From Candidatus Levyibacteriota bacterium (GTDB lineage Bacteria > Patescibacteria > Microgenomatia > Levybacterales > UBA12049): DNA of 19,093 nucleotides. Shown here piece after piece: positions 6,409-13,692 of this stretch (position 1 is its first letter; every line of letters begins with the position of its first letter). Position numbers and translations under genes: made by a program. Under the pieces are notes generated by a model, which was not told where the DNA came from, ran no database searches, and saw only the letters and a list, made by a program, of their open reading frames with translations. The stretch is taken from positions 1-19,093 of the forward strand of contig PPGL01000063.1 of assembly GCA_003173915.1 (NCBI GenBank), given 5' to 3'.

Positions 6409-7242
6409 TTATTGCTTCAGAAAATTGAGTAGTTCGCGATTTATTTCTTCTGCATGAGTCCATGGAATTCCATGCGGCCCTCCTTTTATTACAACCAGCT
6501 GACTTCCCTTAACAGCATCATGCATACGTTTCCCCGTTACTGGGAAAGATAAAATACGATCTTCATCACCTTGAATAATAAGAAGCGGAATAGTTATTTT
6601 GGGCAGATCCTGACGAAAGTCTGTAAGCCATGTTGGAACACAAGCGGCAGTACCATATGCTGACGCACCAACTGCGACATTCCAATTTGCTTTTACAACT
6701 TCTTCGCTAACAAGCTTTCCTAATGTTTGATCCAAATTATAAAAATCCTTAAAAAAACTTGTCTGGTATTTAGGTCTATCTACTTTGATTGCCTGAATAA
6801 AAGCGTCGAAAATACTTTTATCAATTCCTTCAGGATTGTCTGCAGTTTTTAACATAAATGGTGGAATTGGAGCAATAACAACAGCCTTTGCTATTCTCTC
6901 AGAACCATAATTACCTAGGTATCTTGTTACCTCACCTGTCCCCATGGAATGACCGACAAGTACAACATCATGTAAGTTTAGCTTTTCTAAGATAGCAGAC
7001 AGATCTGCTGCAAATGTATTATAGTCGTAGCCTACCGTTGGCTGACTAGACTTACCAAATCCACGCCTATCATATGTAATAGTTCTATACCCTGAATCGA
7101 GTAATGCTAACATTTGTTTTTCCCACGCTGCTCCACTCAAAGGAAATCCATGGATTAAGACAATTGGCTGTCCTTTTCCGTGATCTTCATAATAAAGATC
7201 TATTGACTGAGAATTTTCTTGACCAACTGAAATATATCCCAT
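6409..7242 (-). CDS. alpha/beta hydrolase (non-haem haloperoxidase/esterase-like)
   Basis: A 277-residue alpha/beta hydrolase. The oxyanion region HGFPLSG is at 31-37. The nucleophile elbow GHSMG has Ser99, the acid is probably Asp228 in GDEDRI, and the catalytic His is His257 in GGPHG. YDRRGFGKSSQP and the GGPHGIPWTHAEEIN end are characteristic of the cofactor-free haloperoxidase/arylesterase (non-haem chloroperoxidase) branch, whose members are mostly esterases or perhydrolases. No signal peptide, so cytosolic. The upstream AT-rich stretch (TATATAAAG on the minus strand, about 10 nt before ATG) may be the promoter but is weak. The gene is alone between repeat copies 3 and 4. The sequence is well conserved for its family, which fits lateral acquisition but does not prove it. 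Confidence 0.88.
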   Translation of the reverse strand: MGYISVGQENSQSIDLYYEDHGKGQPIVLIHGFPLSGAAWEKQMLALLDSGYRTITYDRRGFGKSSQPTVGYDYNTFAADLSAILEKLNLHDVVLVGHSMGTGEVTRYLGNYGSERIAKAVVIAPIPPFMLKTADNPEGIDKSIFDAFIQAIKVDRPKYQTSFFKDFYNLDQTLGKLVSEEVVKANWNVAVGASAYGTAACVPTWLTDFRQDLPKITIPLLIIQGDEDRILSFPVTGKRMHDAVKGSQLVVIKGGPHGIPWTHAEEINRELLNFLKQ

Positions 7243-7330
7243 GTTATTTCTTTATATACCCATCTTCTAATAAAAAAGATCAAATTTTGAGCTGTAATCA
7301 GGTAATAAAATTTATGTAATTAAATTGATA

Positions 7331-7362
7331 ATAGATTCCGACAAAGTTACTTAGGTCTGCTA
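7331..7362 (+). repeat. dispersed direct repeat, copy 4
   Basis: ATAGATTCCGACAAAGTTAC followed by TTAGGTCTGC. Same order as copies 1-3, with a few substitutions. It is preceded by TAAATTG, as in copy 2. It lies between the divergent hydrolase and EamA genes. Confidence 0.7.
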
Positions 7363-7417
7363 AATTCCTGACTTCAATTACATCAAATACAAGCCATCAT
7401 GGACATACTCAAACTTC

Positions 7418-7426
7418 TGATATACT
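7418..7426 (+). promoter_or_regulatory. extended -10 promoter of EamA gene 2
   Basis: TGA plus TATACT (7421-7426), then exactly 6 nt to ATG 7433. Confidence 0.6.
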
Positions 7427-7432
7427 TGTTTC

Positions 7433-8296
7433 ATGGCGGCAATCATCTATGCTCTTCTTGCTTATATTGGTTGGGCTACAGCAGATGTTGCAGGAGCAAT
7501 GTATTCACGCAAAATTGGTGGATACAAAACTACAGTATGGTCGTATTTTTTTAGATCAATTATTTTTCTTATCTTCATACCATTTACTCTTTCTGCTTGG
7601 AAACATCTCTCTCTCGCCAATCTTTCTTTAACGATACTACTCTCATCAATACAAATAATTGGTGTCTGTCTTTTTCTCGAAGCATTTAGAAGTGCAAATG
7701 CATCTCTTGTCGGAACCATTTCTGCTACATTTGTTATACCGGCAATTCTTTTGTCGGTCATATTTCTTCATGAAACGATAACTTTCCCTCAAATTATAGC
7801 TATTTGTGTTATTCTTGTAGGACTTGTTTTTACGACACTCAATTTTGACTCTTTGCAAGGGAAAAAGTTTGTTTTAGACAAAGGAATTCTTTTGTCTTTT
7901 ATTGTAATGCTTCTGTGGGGAATTTATTATTCGTTTATTAAGATTCCAGTTCGAGAACTCGGTTGGTTTATCCCTAGTTATATGGTGTATTTAGTCTTCC
8001 CTCTTGTCTTTGTGATAATGCGATTTAAAAAACTTCCTATTTCTCTCCCAATTAAAAGTCATGGACTCATTGCATTCCTAGGTTTTACTGTGTTAGGAAT
8101 TGTTGGTAATCTTGCATACAATTTAGGTGTTCAGAAAGGGTATGTCTCAACAGTTATTCCTATTGCCGGCTCGTATCCAACATTATTTGTACTACTAACA
8201 TTTTTTGTTTTTAAGGACAGATTAAAAAAATCACAAATAGCAGGAATTATTATTTCTCTTGCAGGAATTGTTGCAATGAGTTTTTTAAGTGTCTAA
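7433..8296 (+). CDS. EamA/DMT-family transporter 2
   Basis: A 287-residue membrane protein with about ten transmembrane segments and an internal two-fold repeat, as in EamA carriers. Each half ends with the family's pattern of a short charged loop before the last helices: SVIFLHETITFPQIIAICVILVG (about 109-130) and FFVFKDRLKKSQIAGIIISLAG (about 258-279). The substrate is unknown. The start is supported by the extended -10 six nt upstream; no Shine-Dalgarno is visible. It lies directly after the last direct repeat and ahead of the SLOG-like gene on the same strand, but the latter seems to have its own promoter. Confidence 0.88.
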   Translation: MAAIIYALLAYIGWATADVAGAMYSRKIGGYKTTVWSYFFRSIIFLIFIPFTLSAWKHLSLANLSLTILLSSIQIIGVCLFLEAFRSANASLVGTISATFVIPAILLSVIFLHETITFPQIIAICVILVGLVFTTLNFDSLQGKKFVLDKGILLSFIVMLLWGIYYSFIKIPVRELGWFIPSYMVYLVFPLVFVIMRFKKLPISLPIKSHGLIAFLGFTVLGIVGNLAYNLGVQKGYVSTVIPIAGSYPTLFVLLTFFVFKDRLKKSQIAGIIISLAGIVAMSFLSV

Positions 8297-8302
8297 GCAG
8301 TG

Positions 8303-8322
8303 TTGCTAAAATTACATAGCAA
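8303..8322 (+). other. inverted repeat downstream of EamA gene 2
   Basis: TTGCTA (8303-8308) and TAGCAA (8317-8322) with an 8-nt loop, 6 nt after the stop. There is no T-run, so it is at best a weak transcription end. The same 6-nt arms occur in the palindrome at 4785-4800. Confidence 0.3.
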
Positions 8323-8349
8323 GAGAGAAACTCACATCAACTACTATAG

Positions 8350-8378
8350 GTGACAAGTAGTTATATTTCTGATAAACT
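8350..8378 (+). promoter_or_regulatory. promoter of SLOG-like gene
   Basis: GTGACA (8350-8355), a 17-nt spacer, TAAACT (8373-8378), then 7 nt to ATG 8386. The GTG that opens the longest ORF is thus part of the -35. Confidence 0.5.
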
Positions 8379-8385
8379 CACCACA

Positions 8386-8997
8386 ATGGCATTACATGAA
8401 GGGCAACCAAATCCAATGGTTCAACAGTGGGTTTTTATTACTGGAGCCTCAAAACCATCAGAAGAAATGGCAGCTGTTGCTGCAGCAACAGCTAGAAATA
8501 TTATTAGAGAAGGTGGAGCAATTGCTGTAGGAGCATCTCCTGGTGTAGATCTTTTAACGATTCGAGCTGCACTTGAGGAAGATCCAACTGCGCAAAGGAT
8601 TAGAGTTTTTTTACCTATGCCAACTGAGGTGTTCAATATGTATCGACTTGCTAAAGCAGAAACTCGAGTAGAACGTCAAGAAGTAGCAGATGTATTAATA
8701 CGACTTGCAAGTATAAATCCAAAGGCAATTATTGTTCCTAATCCAATAACTCCGGTAGAACTTATTGAAAAGACAGAAACAGAACGTCAAGTAGTATATG
8801 ATTCACTAAATCCTCAAATGGCTAATTACTGTCTAGATAATCAAAGAAGAGCTATAAAACCAGCAATTAGTATTTATTTTGGAGAAGGTAGAGGAACCCA
8901 AGCAGCTGTCGGACAAGTAAGAGGTCTTTTACAGAATCGGGTTTTTAATGGCATGTTACCTGATCAAAATCCTTATCATTCAAACAGACCACGTTAA
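8386..8997 (+). CDS. SLOG-like (DprA/LOG-type Rossmann) protein of unknown function
   Basis: A 203-residue soluble protein. Residues 15-60 follow the SLOG pattern: strand WVFITGAS, helix EEMAAVAAATARNIIREGG, strand AIAVGASPGVD with the Gly-rich turn, then LLTIRAAL. This is like DprA or LOG proteins, where it binds a nucleotide or nucleotide-derived ligand. A later strand/loop IYFGEGRGTQAAVGQ (about 163-177) could complete the site. The LOG motif PGGxGTxxE is absent, so a cytokinin-type phosphoribohydrolase is unlikely, and there are no DprA DNA-processing extensions. The assignment is fold-level and tentative. Start ATG 8386 is chosen from the promoter. Convergent with the kinase gene, 24 nt apart. 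Confidence 0.6.
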   Translation: MALHEGQPNPMVQQWVFITGASKPSEEMAAVAAATARNIIREGGAIAVGASPGVDLLTIRAALEEDPTAQRIRVFLPMPTEVFNMYRLAKAETRVERQEVADVLIRLASINPKAIIVPNPITPVELIEKTETERQVVYDSLNPQMANYCLDNQRRAIKPAISIYFGEGRGTQAAVGQVRGLLQNRVFNGMLPDQNPYHSNRPR

Positions 8998-9021
8998 CAT
9001 TACTATCTCCCAACAAAATTA

Positions 9022-11298
9022 CTACGTATCTGTCAGCAAAATTTTTTGGTTCTTATCCTTCACTATTGGCAAACTAAAAAAGAATGTTGACCCTTTTCCA
9101 ATTTCACTTTCTACCCAAACTTTTCCTTTCATTTGCGTAATAATTTCTTTTGAAATGTAGAGCCCAAGACCTAAGCCTGGATAGGTATGACCGTCTTTTT
9201 TGTTCGCTCGATAAAATCTCTCAAAAATATTTTTCTGCTCTTCTTCATGTATCCCTATCCCAAAATCCCTCACAGATACAACAATCAATCCATTTTTTCT
9301 CTGAGACCTGATAATAATTTTTTTACCATCAGGTGAATATTTAATTGCATTGGTAATATAATTTGTAAGTACTTGCTTAACTCTTTCTTTATCAGCAACT
9401 ACGAATTCATTCGTTTCCCATTCAACAATAAGTTTGTGATTAGAAATTTGTTGTAAATCGTTAATTATTTCAAGTGCTAAATCCTTTACAATAAACTTTG
9501 TTAATTTAAATTCTAGTTTGCCTTTTTGAATTCGTGTTGTATCAAGCATTTCACTAATAAGAGTCGTAAGATTATTTACCTGATCATTCATTCGATTAAG
9601 AAATGCTGTCGCTTTTGGATCATCTTTAAATTGTTTTTGCAAAATTTGGGTAAATATTTTTGTACTTGTCAGTGGAGTCTTTAATTCATGAGAGGCTATT
9701 GCAATAAATTCATCTCTCAAAAAAATAGATTCTTTCAAGGCTTCTTGTGCAAATTTTCGTTCTATGATATCTGCCACTTGTCGCGCTAAAACATCTAACA
9801 AACTCAATTCACGCTCTGAGGGTTCATGAACTTGCTTCCAATGTGTTGAAAACATACCCACTATCTTTCCCGAACGAGAAACAAGGGGTGTCGATTGCAC
9901 CGAACGAATACCTGACAAACGATACGCTTTAAGATCTCCAGTCCCTTCCATAAACTCACAATTTTCAATGTCAGTCACAATGATTCGCTTGTTATTTGCT
10001 AACGCTACGCCACAAGTACTTCCTGACCCTGCATCTACCCATTCCCAGAATTTTGTTGATTCTGGATGAAAGCCTATTTGACCAAGCAAATATAATGCAT
10101 TTTTGTCTGGTGAAAATATTTGTATGCTTGCCATATTGGAGTGCATAATTGATTTTGATGCCCTCATGATCTCCTCATAAAGAGAATCATCATGTACTGC
10201 AATGAGGCGTGTGCTTATTGTTTGTAAAAGTTTGGTATCGGCAAGTTCTTTTGCTAGTCTTTCTTGACTTTTATACAACGCTTGTTCTGTTTCTTTCTGT
10301 TTTGTGATATCCCAACTTACCAAAGATACTCCCTCAATTTCTCCACGACTACTTAGTAATGGTTCGGCGTAACACATATAGTAGCGATTATGAATAAGAT
10401 GTGGTACTTCAAAAGAAACTGTTTTCCCTTTTTTAAGTACAGGCATAAGCTTTTTTATCATAAACTTTTGCAATTTGGGATTTGAAAAAGAAATTTTTTC
10501 TCCAATAATATTATCTGAATTAATACCAAGAGTTGGGTTATGACTCCAGAATGTGTAGCGAAAATTTTTATCTAAACTAGAAACAAAAACAGGAGATCCT
10601 TTTAAAACAGTATTAAATTGATTCTCTTTCAGTCGTAAATCATCTTCCGTTTTTTGAAGTATCTCATCTTTCAACTGAAGAATTTCCTGCTGTGATTGTA
10701 TTTGTTGGCTAATATTATGCACCACACTAATGGCATGAGTTGGAATCCCCAGAGCATTTCTTTTAAATACTTTTCCCTGGACGAAGTACCATTGATCTTC
10801 TCCCCTATTATTGGTTGCACGATATTCCAGGTTTTGTACCTCATCATCTTTCATTGTTAAAAATGCCTTGAAATAATTATCAGTTGCTTTTTGATCATCG
10901 GGATGAACAACGTTTTTCCAATTGCTCAATGTATTTTTTTCAAAGTGATCTTTTCCCGTTCCAAATCCTTGTGTAATGAAAGCCTTTGCATTTGCAAATT
11001 CAAGATCGTTTGTTTGAAGATTGATAACACTTATCATATCAGGATTAGTATCGGTAACCGCCTTAAGAAAATATGCTTGGTCTTCAATTTTCTGTTCTGA
11101 ATTTTTCTGCGTGATAATATCATCAAAGGTTTGCATACCGAGTAAATCTTCTCTCGTAAAGCGCCAATCTCCTCTTGTACCAATTTTTAATCCTTTGATT
11201 TTTTTACTTCTCGCCCAACGGCGGATAGTTTCGGAAGTAACGCCTAAAAAATTTGCAGCGTGTTGAACAGTTAAATAGTGATTTTGTTCACTTTTCAT
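9022..11298 (-). CDS. histidine kinase with N-terminal excisionase/MerR-type HTH, two PAS and a GAF domain
   Basis: A 758-residue soluble sensor kinase. The order is: HTH of the excisionase/MerR winged type at about 7-55 (LTVQHAANFLGVTSETIRRW, then GTRGDWRFTREDLLGM); PAS 1 at about 74-200 with its PAC-like end; PAS 2 at about 225-335; GAF at about 357-515; HisKA with phospho-acceptor His537 in ASHELKTPLT; and HATPase_c with N-box NYITNAIKYSP (646-656), G1 DFGIGI (678-683) and G2 GLGLGL (708-713). All catalytic motifs are intact. It has no transmembrane segment and no receiver domain, and no response regulator gene is adjacent. The HTH implies direct DNA binding, which is rare for a histidine kinase. 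The promoter is unclear. It is divergent from the FMN reductase gene, and the 122-bp intergenic stretch could hold an operator. It ends with TAG. Confidence 0.9.
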   Translation of the reverse strand: MKSEQNHYLTVQHAANFLGVTSETIRRWARSKKIKGLKIGTRGDWRFTREDLLGMQTFDDIITQKNSEQKIEDQAYFLKAVTDTNPDMISVINLQTNDLEFANAKAFITQGFGTGKDHFEKNTLSNWKNVVHPDDQKATDNYFKAFLTMKDDEVQNLEYRATNNRGEDQWYFVQGKVFKRNALGIPTHAISVVHNISQQIQSQQEILQLKDEILQKTEDDLRLKENQFNTVLKGSPVFVSSLDKNFRYTFWSHNPTLGINSDNIIGEKISFSNPKLQKFMIKKLMPVLKKGKTVSFEVPHLIHNRYYMCYAEPLLSSRGEIEGVSLVSWDITKQKETEQALYKSQERLAKELADTKLLQTISTRLIAVHDDSLYEEIMRASKSIMHSNMASIQIFSPDKNALYLLGQIGFHPESTKFWEWVDAGSGSTCGVALANNKRIIVTDIENCEFMEGTGDLKAYRLSGIRSVQSTPLVSRSGKIVGMFSTHWKQVHEPSERELSLLDVLARQVADIIERKFAQEALKESIFLRDEFIAIASHELKTPLTSTKIFTQILQKQFKDDPKATAFLNRMNDQVNNLTTLISEMLDTTRIQKGKLEFKLTKFIVKDLALEIINDLQQISNHKLIVEWETNEFVVADKERVKQVLTNYITNAIKYSPDGKKIIIRSQRKNGLIVVSVRDFGIGIHEEEQKNIFERFYRANKKDGHTYPGLGLGLYISKEIITQMKGKVWVESEIGKGSTFFFSLPIVKDKNQKILLTDT

Positions 11299-11405
11299 AT
11301 ATTTTTCTACCCCTAACTACTACTCTACACGTGACAGTACCAAAGAAATGTAAGAATATTGTAAAACTGATGAATTAATTTTTGTCAGAAATAAACCAAA
11401 CTTTT

Positions 11406-11414
11406 TGCTATAAT
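11406..11414 (+). promoter_or_regulatory. extended -10 promoter of FMN reductase gene
   Basis: TGC plus consensus TATAAT (11409-11414), then 6 nt to ATG 11421. A TTGTCA at 11382-11387 is 21 nt away, too far for a normal -35. Confidence 0.65.
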
Positions 11415-11420
11415 CATGTT

Positions 11421-11996
11421 ATGAAAATTGGCGTTATTTTAGGAAGCACCAGACAAGTTAGACGTGGCGAAAGAGTTGCAAAATGGATAATGTCAGAGCT
11501 CTCAAAAAGAGAAGATGTAGAAGTAGAACTTCTAGATCTTCGTGAATACCCACTGCCATTTTATGCTGAAGATAGTTCACCAGATAGTCTTAAAGATGGT
11601 TATTCAAGTCCTGTTGCTACAAAATGGGCAGAAAAAATTGGAGAAATGGAGGGCTTTATTCTCGTTGTTGGAGAATATAATCATGGGCCAATTCCTGTTT
11701 TGAAGAATGCTTTGGATTATGTATATGAGGAGTGGAATAAAAAACCAGTTGCTTTTGTTGGATATGCTACAGGTGCAAGTGGAGCTATGCGCGCAGTTGA
11801 ACAACTACGCACAGTTGTCGGTGAATTACAAATGGCTGACATGCAAAAAGCAGTACATATACGAAATGTTTTGGATACGCTTGATGAAAACGGCAAATTA
11901 CTTCAGGGGCATTATGCTGAACAACTAAATGGTGTTATGGAGCAGCTCCTCTGGTGGACAAAAGCACTCAAGGCAGCAAAAGAAACAACAGTATAG
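11421..11996 (+). CDS. NADPH-dependent FMN reductase-like flavoprotein
   Basis: A 191-residue flavodoxin-fold protein of the NADPH-dependent FMN reductase (SsuE/azoreductase-like) family. It opens with the strand and phosphate-binding loop MKIGVILGSTRQVRRGERVAKW, has LLDLREYPLPFY, and carries the flavin-contacting GEYNHGPIPVLKNALDYVYEEW block at about 89-110, where related enzymes read PEYN-S-PG-LKNAID. It probably binds FMN and reduces flavins, quinones or similar acceptors with NAD(P)H in the cytosol. The longest ORF starts at 11382, but the TATAAT box lies in it; ATG 11421 gives the standard family start and is leaderless. It is divergent from the HTH-kinase, which may regulate it; that link is only positional. 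Confidence 0.9.
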   Translation: MKIGVILGSTRQVRRGERVAKWIMSELSKREDVEVELLDLREYPLPFYAEDSSPDSLKDGYSSPVATKWAEKIGEMEGFILVVGEYNHGPIPVLKNALDYVYEEWNKKPVAFVGYATGASGAMRAVEQLRTVVGELQMADMQKAVHIRNVLDTLDENGKLLQGHYAEQLNGVMEQLLWWTKALKAAKETTV

Positions 11997-12021
11997 ATTG
12001 ATAAAATAAGTAGAAACATGA

Positions 12022-12039
12022 ATTCTCCGATAGGAGAAT
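12022..12039 (+). terminator. hairpin after FMN reductase gene (possible terminator)
   Basis: ATTCTCC-GATA-GGAGAAT, a perfect 7-bp stem with a 4-nt loop, 25 nt after the stop and followed by ATCTTGCTT. The T-run is poor, so it could instead be an operator ahead of the promoter at 12054. Confidence 0.4.
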
Positions 12040-12053
12040 ATCTTGCTTGGATT

Positions 12054-12062
12054 TGCTATACT
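12054..12062 (+). promoter_or_regulatory. extended -10 promoter of paralogue A
   Basis: TGC plus TATACT (12057-12062), then 9 nt to a GTG at 12072. The same signal precedes paralogue B. Confidence 0.5.
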
Positions 12063-12071
12063 CGCGTTGCC

Positions 12072-12758
12072 GTGACAAACATTGAATTCCCTTTTTTGGG
12101 TCCCGTTCTAGGTCCAAAAGCAAAAGAGGCACGTGCACAAAAAGCAGAAAGTCGCCGTCGACTTTTTACACCACTAAGACCTCCATATTTTTCTACATCT
12201 GAAGATACCGAAAAAGAGTGGCAAGGAATGAATTTTCAACAAAAAATGATAGCAATCCTGGAGCATACTCCAGAATTAACAAGTATCTTGGAATCAGCAC
12301 ATGCCGAAGATCCTGAAAAGATAACATTACTTCTTAGTCCACATAATAATTTTATGCTTGCACGCCACAAAGATAAATTATTAGCTATAAATTTTGAAAT
12401 AATGTGTTCTCAATTCTCTGCCTGGAGTCTATTTGAACACCACGCTCCATTTATTAGACGAGCTACAAGGCAACAATACTTCCCAGGGTATATGATATTT
12501 CAAGCACCAACAGATATTCCTGTAGATCGATTTGAGAATTACCTCAAGAGGGCTGCAACATCAAGATCTACTACTAATTTCAATTTTGGACAAGACATCT
12601 CTAGAAAAGACGCTCTCACTTATCTTGCGTTAGATGTGCAAGCATTACTATCCGTAGACTATCATGTTTCGCATGAACCCCGAATATCTGAACGGATACA
12701 TCTACCTATCCCAGTTAAACAACCTTTCAGTGAAATACTAGAGATGGCCCAAAAATAA
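12072..12758 (+). CDS. hypothetical protein, paralogue A of a tandem pair
   Basis: A 228-residue soluble protein of no family I recognise. A basic N-terminal segment (KAKEARAQKAESRRRLFTPL, about 15-35) precedes a mixed alpha/beta body; there is no membrane segment or signal peptide. It aligns along nearly its whole length with the next gene: I-x-F/L-PF at the start, RRRLFTPLRPPYFS, PELTSILES-HAEDPEKIT-LLLSP (about 67-90), FIRR-TR, PGYM-x-QAP-DIP, LALD-QA, and the -LPIP end. GTG 12072 is chosen because it aligns exactly with ATG 12914 of the partner and sits just after the -10 box. ATG 12018 lies upstream of the promoter. A 16-residue C-terminal tail is unique to this copy. Confidence 0.75.
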   Translation: MTNIEFPFLGPVLGPKAKEARAQKAESRRRLFTPLRPPYFSTSEDTEKEWQGMNFQQKMIAILEHTPELTSILESAHAEDPEKITLLLSPHNNFMLARHKDKLLAINFEIMCSQFSAWSLFEHHAPFIRRATRQQYFPGYMIFQAPTDIPVDRFENYLKRAATSRSTTNFNFGQDISRKDALTYLALDVQALLSVDYHVSHEPRISERIHLPIPVKQPFSEILEMAQK

Positions 12759-12877
12759 TACCTTTTCATCCTACAGTACCAAGTGTGTTATGATTTAAAT
12801 TCGTATGTCATTTCCTCACGTTTCATAATACCTAATAAATTGTAAAGAATAGTTTTGTATATAAATTCTACTATAGG

Positions 12878-12906
12878 TTGAATGTATTTCTGAGATTTGG
12901 TATACT
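12878..12906 (+). promoter_or_regulatory. promoter of paralogue B
   Basis: TTGAAT (12878-12883), a 17-nt spacer, TATACT (12901-12906), then 7 nt to ATG 12914. Confidence 0.65.
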
Positions 12907-12913
12907 CCTTGAC

Positions 12914-13552
12914 ATGGCAAGAATTGATCTTCCTTTTTTCAACCCAAGAGAAAGAGAGGTACGTGCTCAAAAACGCGCTCAAAAACGAGAAGATCATCGT
13001 CGTCTTTATACCCCTTTACAGCCTCGAAATTTTTCCTCTTGGGATTGGGAGAACACGGGATTTGAAAAGAAAATAGCAGCCATCTTGGAAGATAAACCAG
13101 AATTAACAAGTATCTTGGAATCAAAACATGCAGAAGACCCTGAAAAGATAACATTGCTTCTTAGTCCATTTAATAAGATTATGTTCGCTCGTCTTGACAA
13201 TGAATTATGGGCTATCAAGCTTGAACTCCCGTGTTCTTTAACAGCAGCTTCACTTCTATTGAAAGAGCATACTCAATTTATTAGACGTATTACGCGTCAC
13301 AAACCTATGCCAGGATATATGGTACTCCAAGCACCAAAAGATATTCCACTAGACAAATTTGCCGATTTCATTCATCAATCTAACCCTTCCTTTAATAATT
13401 CATGGTTCACATTTGGAGATTATATCAGTCTAGATGAGGCACCTATTTTTCTTGCATTAGATGCGCAGAGAATGATGGAATTACCAGATTTTATATCATC
13501 TCAACCTCGCGTTGCTCGAAGAGTCAAACTACCTATTCCAACTATCCAGTAA
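12914..13552 (+). CDS. hypothetical protein, paralogue B of a tandem pair
   Basis: A 212-residue soluble protein, homologous to the preceding gene. It has an even more basic N-terminal stretch (EVRAQKRAQKREDHRRLYTP, about 15-34), suited to binding nucleic acid or to an interaction surface, followed by the shared core with the near-identical block at about 62-85 (24 of 26 residues match over a slightly longer span). The family and function are unknown. ATG 12914 is preferred over the longer frame from 12878 because that codon is part of the -35. The two genes are 155 bp apart, each with its own promoter, so they are not a simple operon. Confidence 0.75.
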   Translation: MARIDLPFFNPREREVRAQKRAQKREDHRRLYTPLQPRNFSSWDWENTGFEKKIAAILEDKPELTSILESKHAEDPEKITLLLSPFNKIMFARLDNELWAIKLELPCSLTAASLLLKEHTQFIRRITRHKPMPGYMVLQAPKDIPLDKFADFIHQSNPSFNNSWFTFGDYISLDEAPIFLALDAQRMMELPDFISSQPRVARRVKLPIPTIQ

Positions 13553-13658
13553 CTACAAAAATAATATCTTATCATCCCATTATTACATATCTTAACTTAT
13601 GGTAATTAAAAATCCCCCAGAAAAATTAATACGACTCTACAGCTCTTATCATCTATTT

Positions 13659-13679
13659 CTTAGAATCTAAGCGTATAAG
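13659..13679 (+). promoter_or_regulatory. palindrome and weak -10 upstream of the cupredoxin gene
   Basis: CTTAGAATCTAAG (13659-13671) is a 13-nt palindrome immediately before TATAAG (13674-13679), which ends 13 nt from ATG 13693. No convincing -35. The palindrome could be a regulator site. Confidence 0.35.
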
Positions 13680-13692
13680 AAAAAAAGTAATT

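Noticed and set aside
1535..7362. The direct repeats as integron attC sites (TTCTAACAAA resembles an attC R box)
   Set aside because: No matching GTTRRRY core at the other end, no consistent paired inner arms and no integrase. The cassette-like layout is kept as a finding, the attC identity is not.
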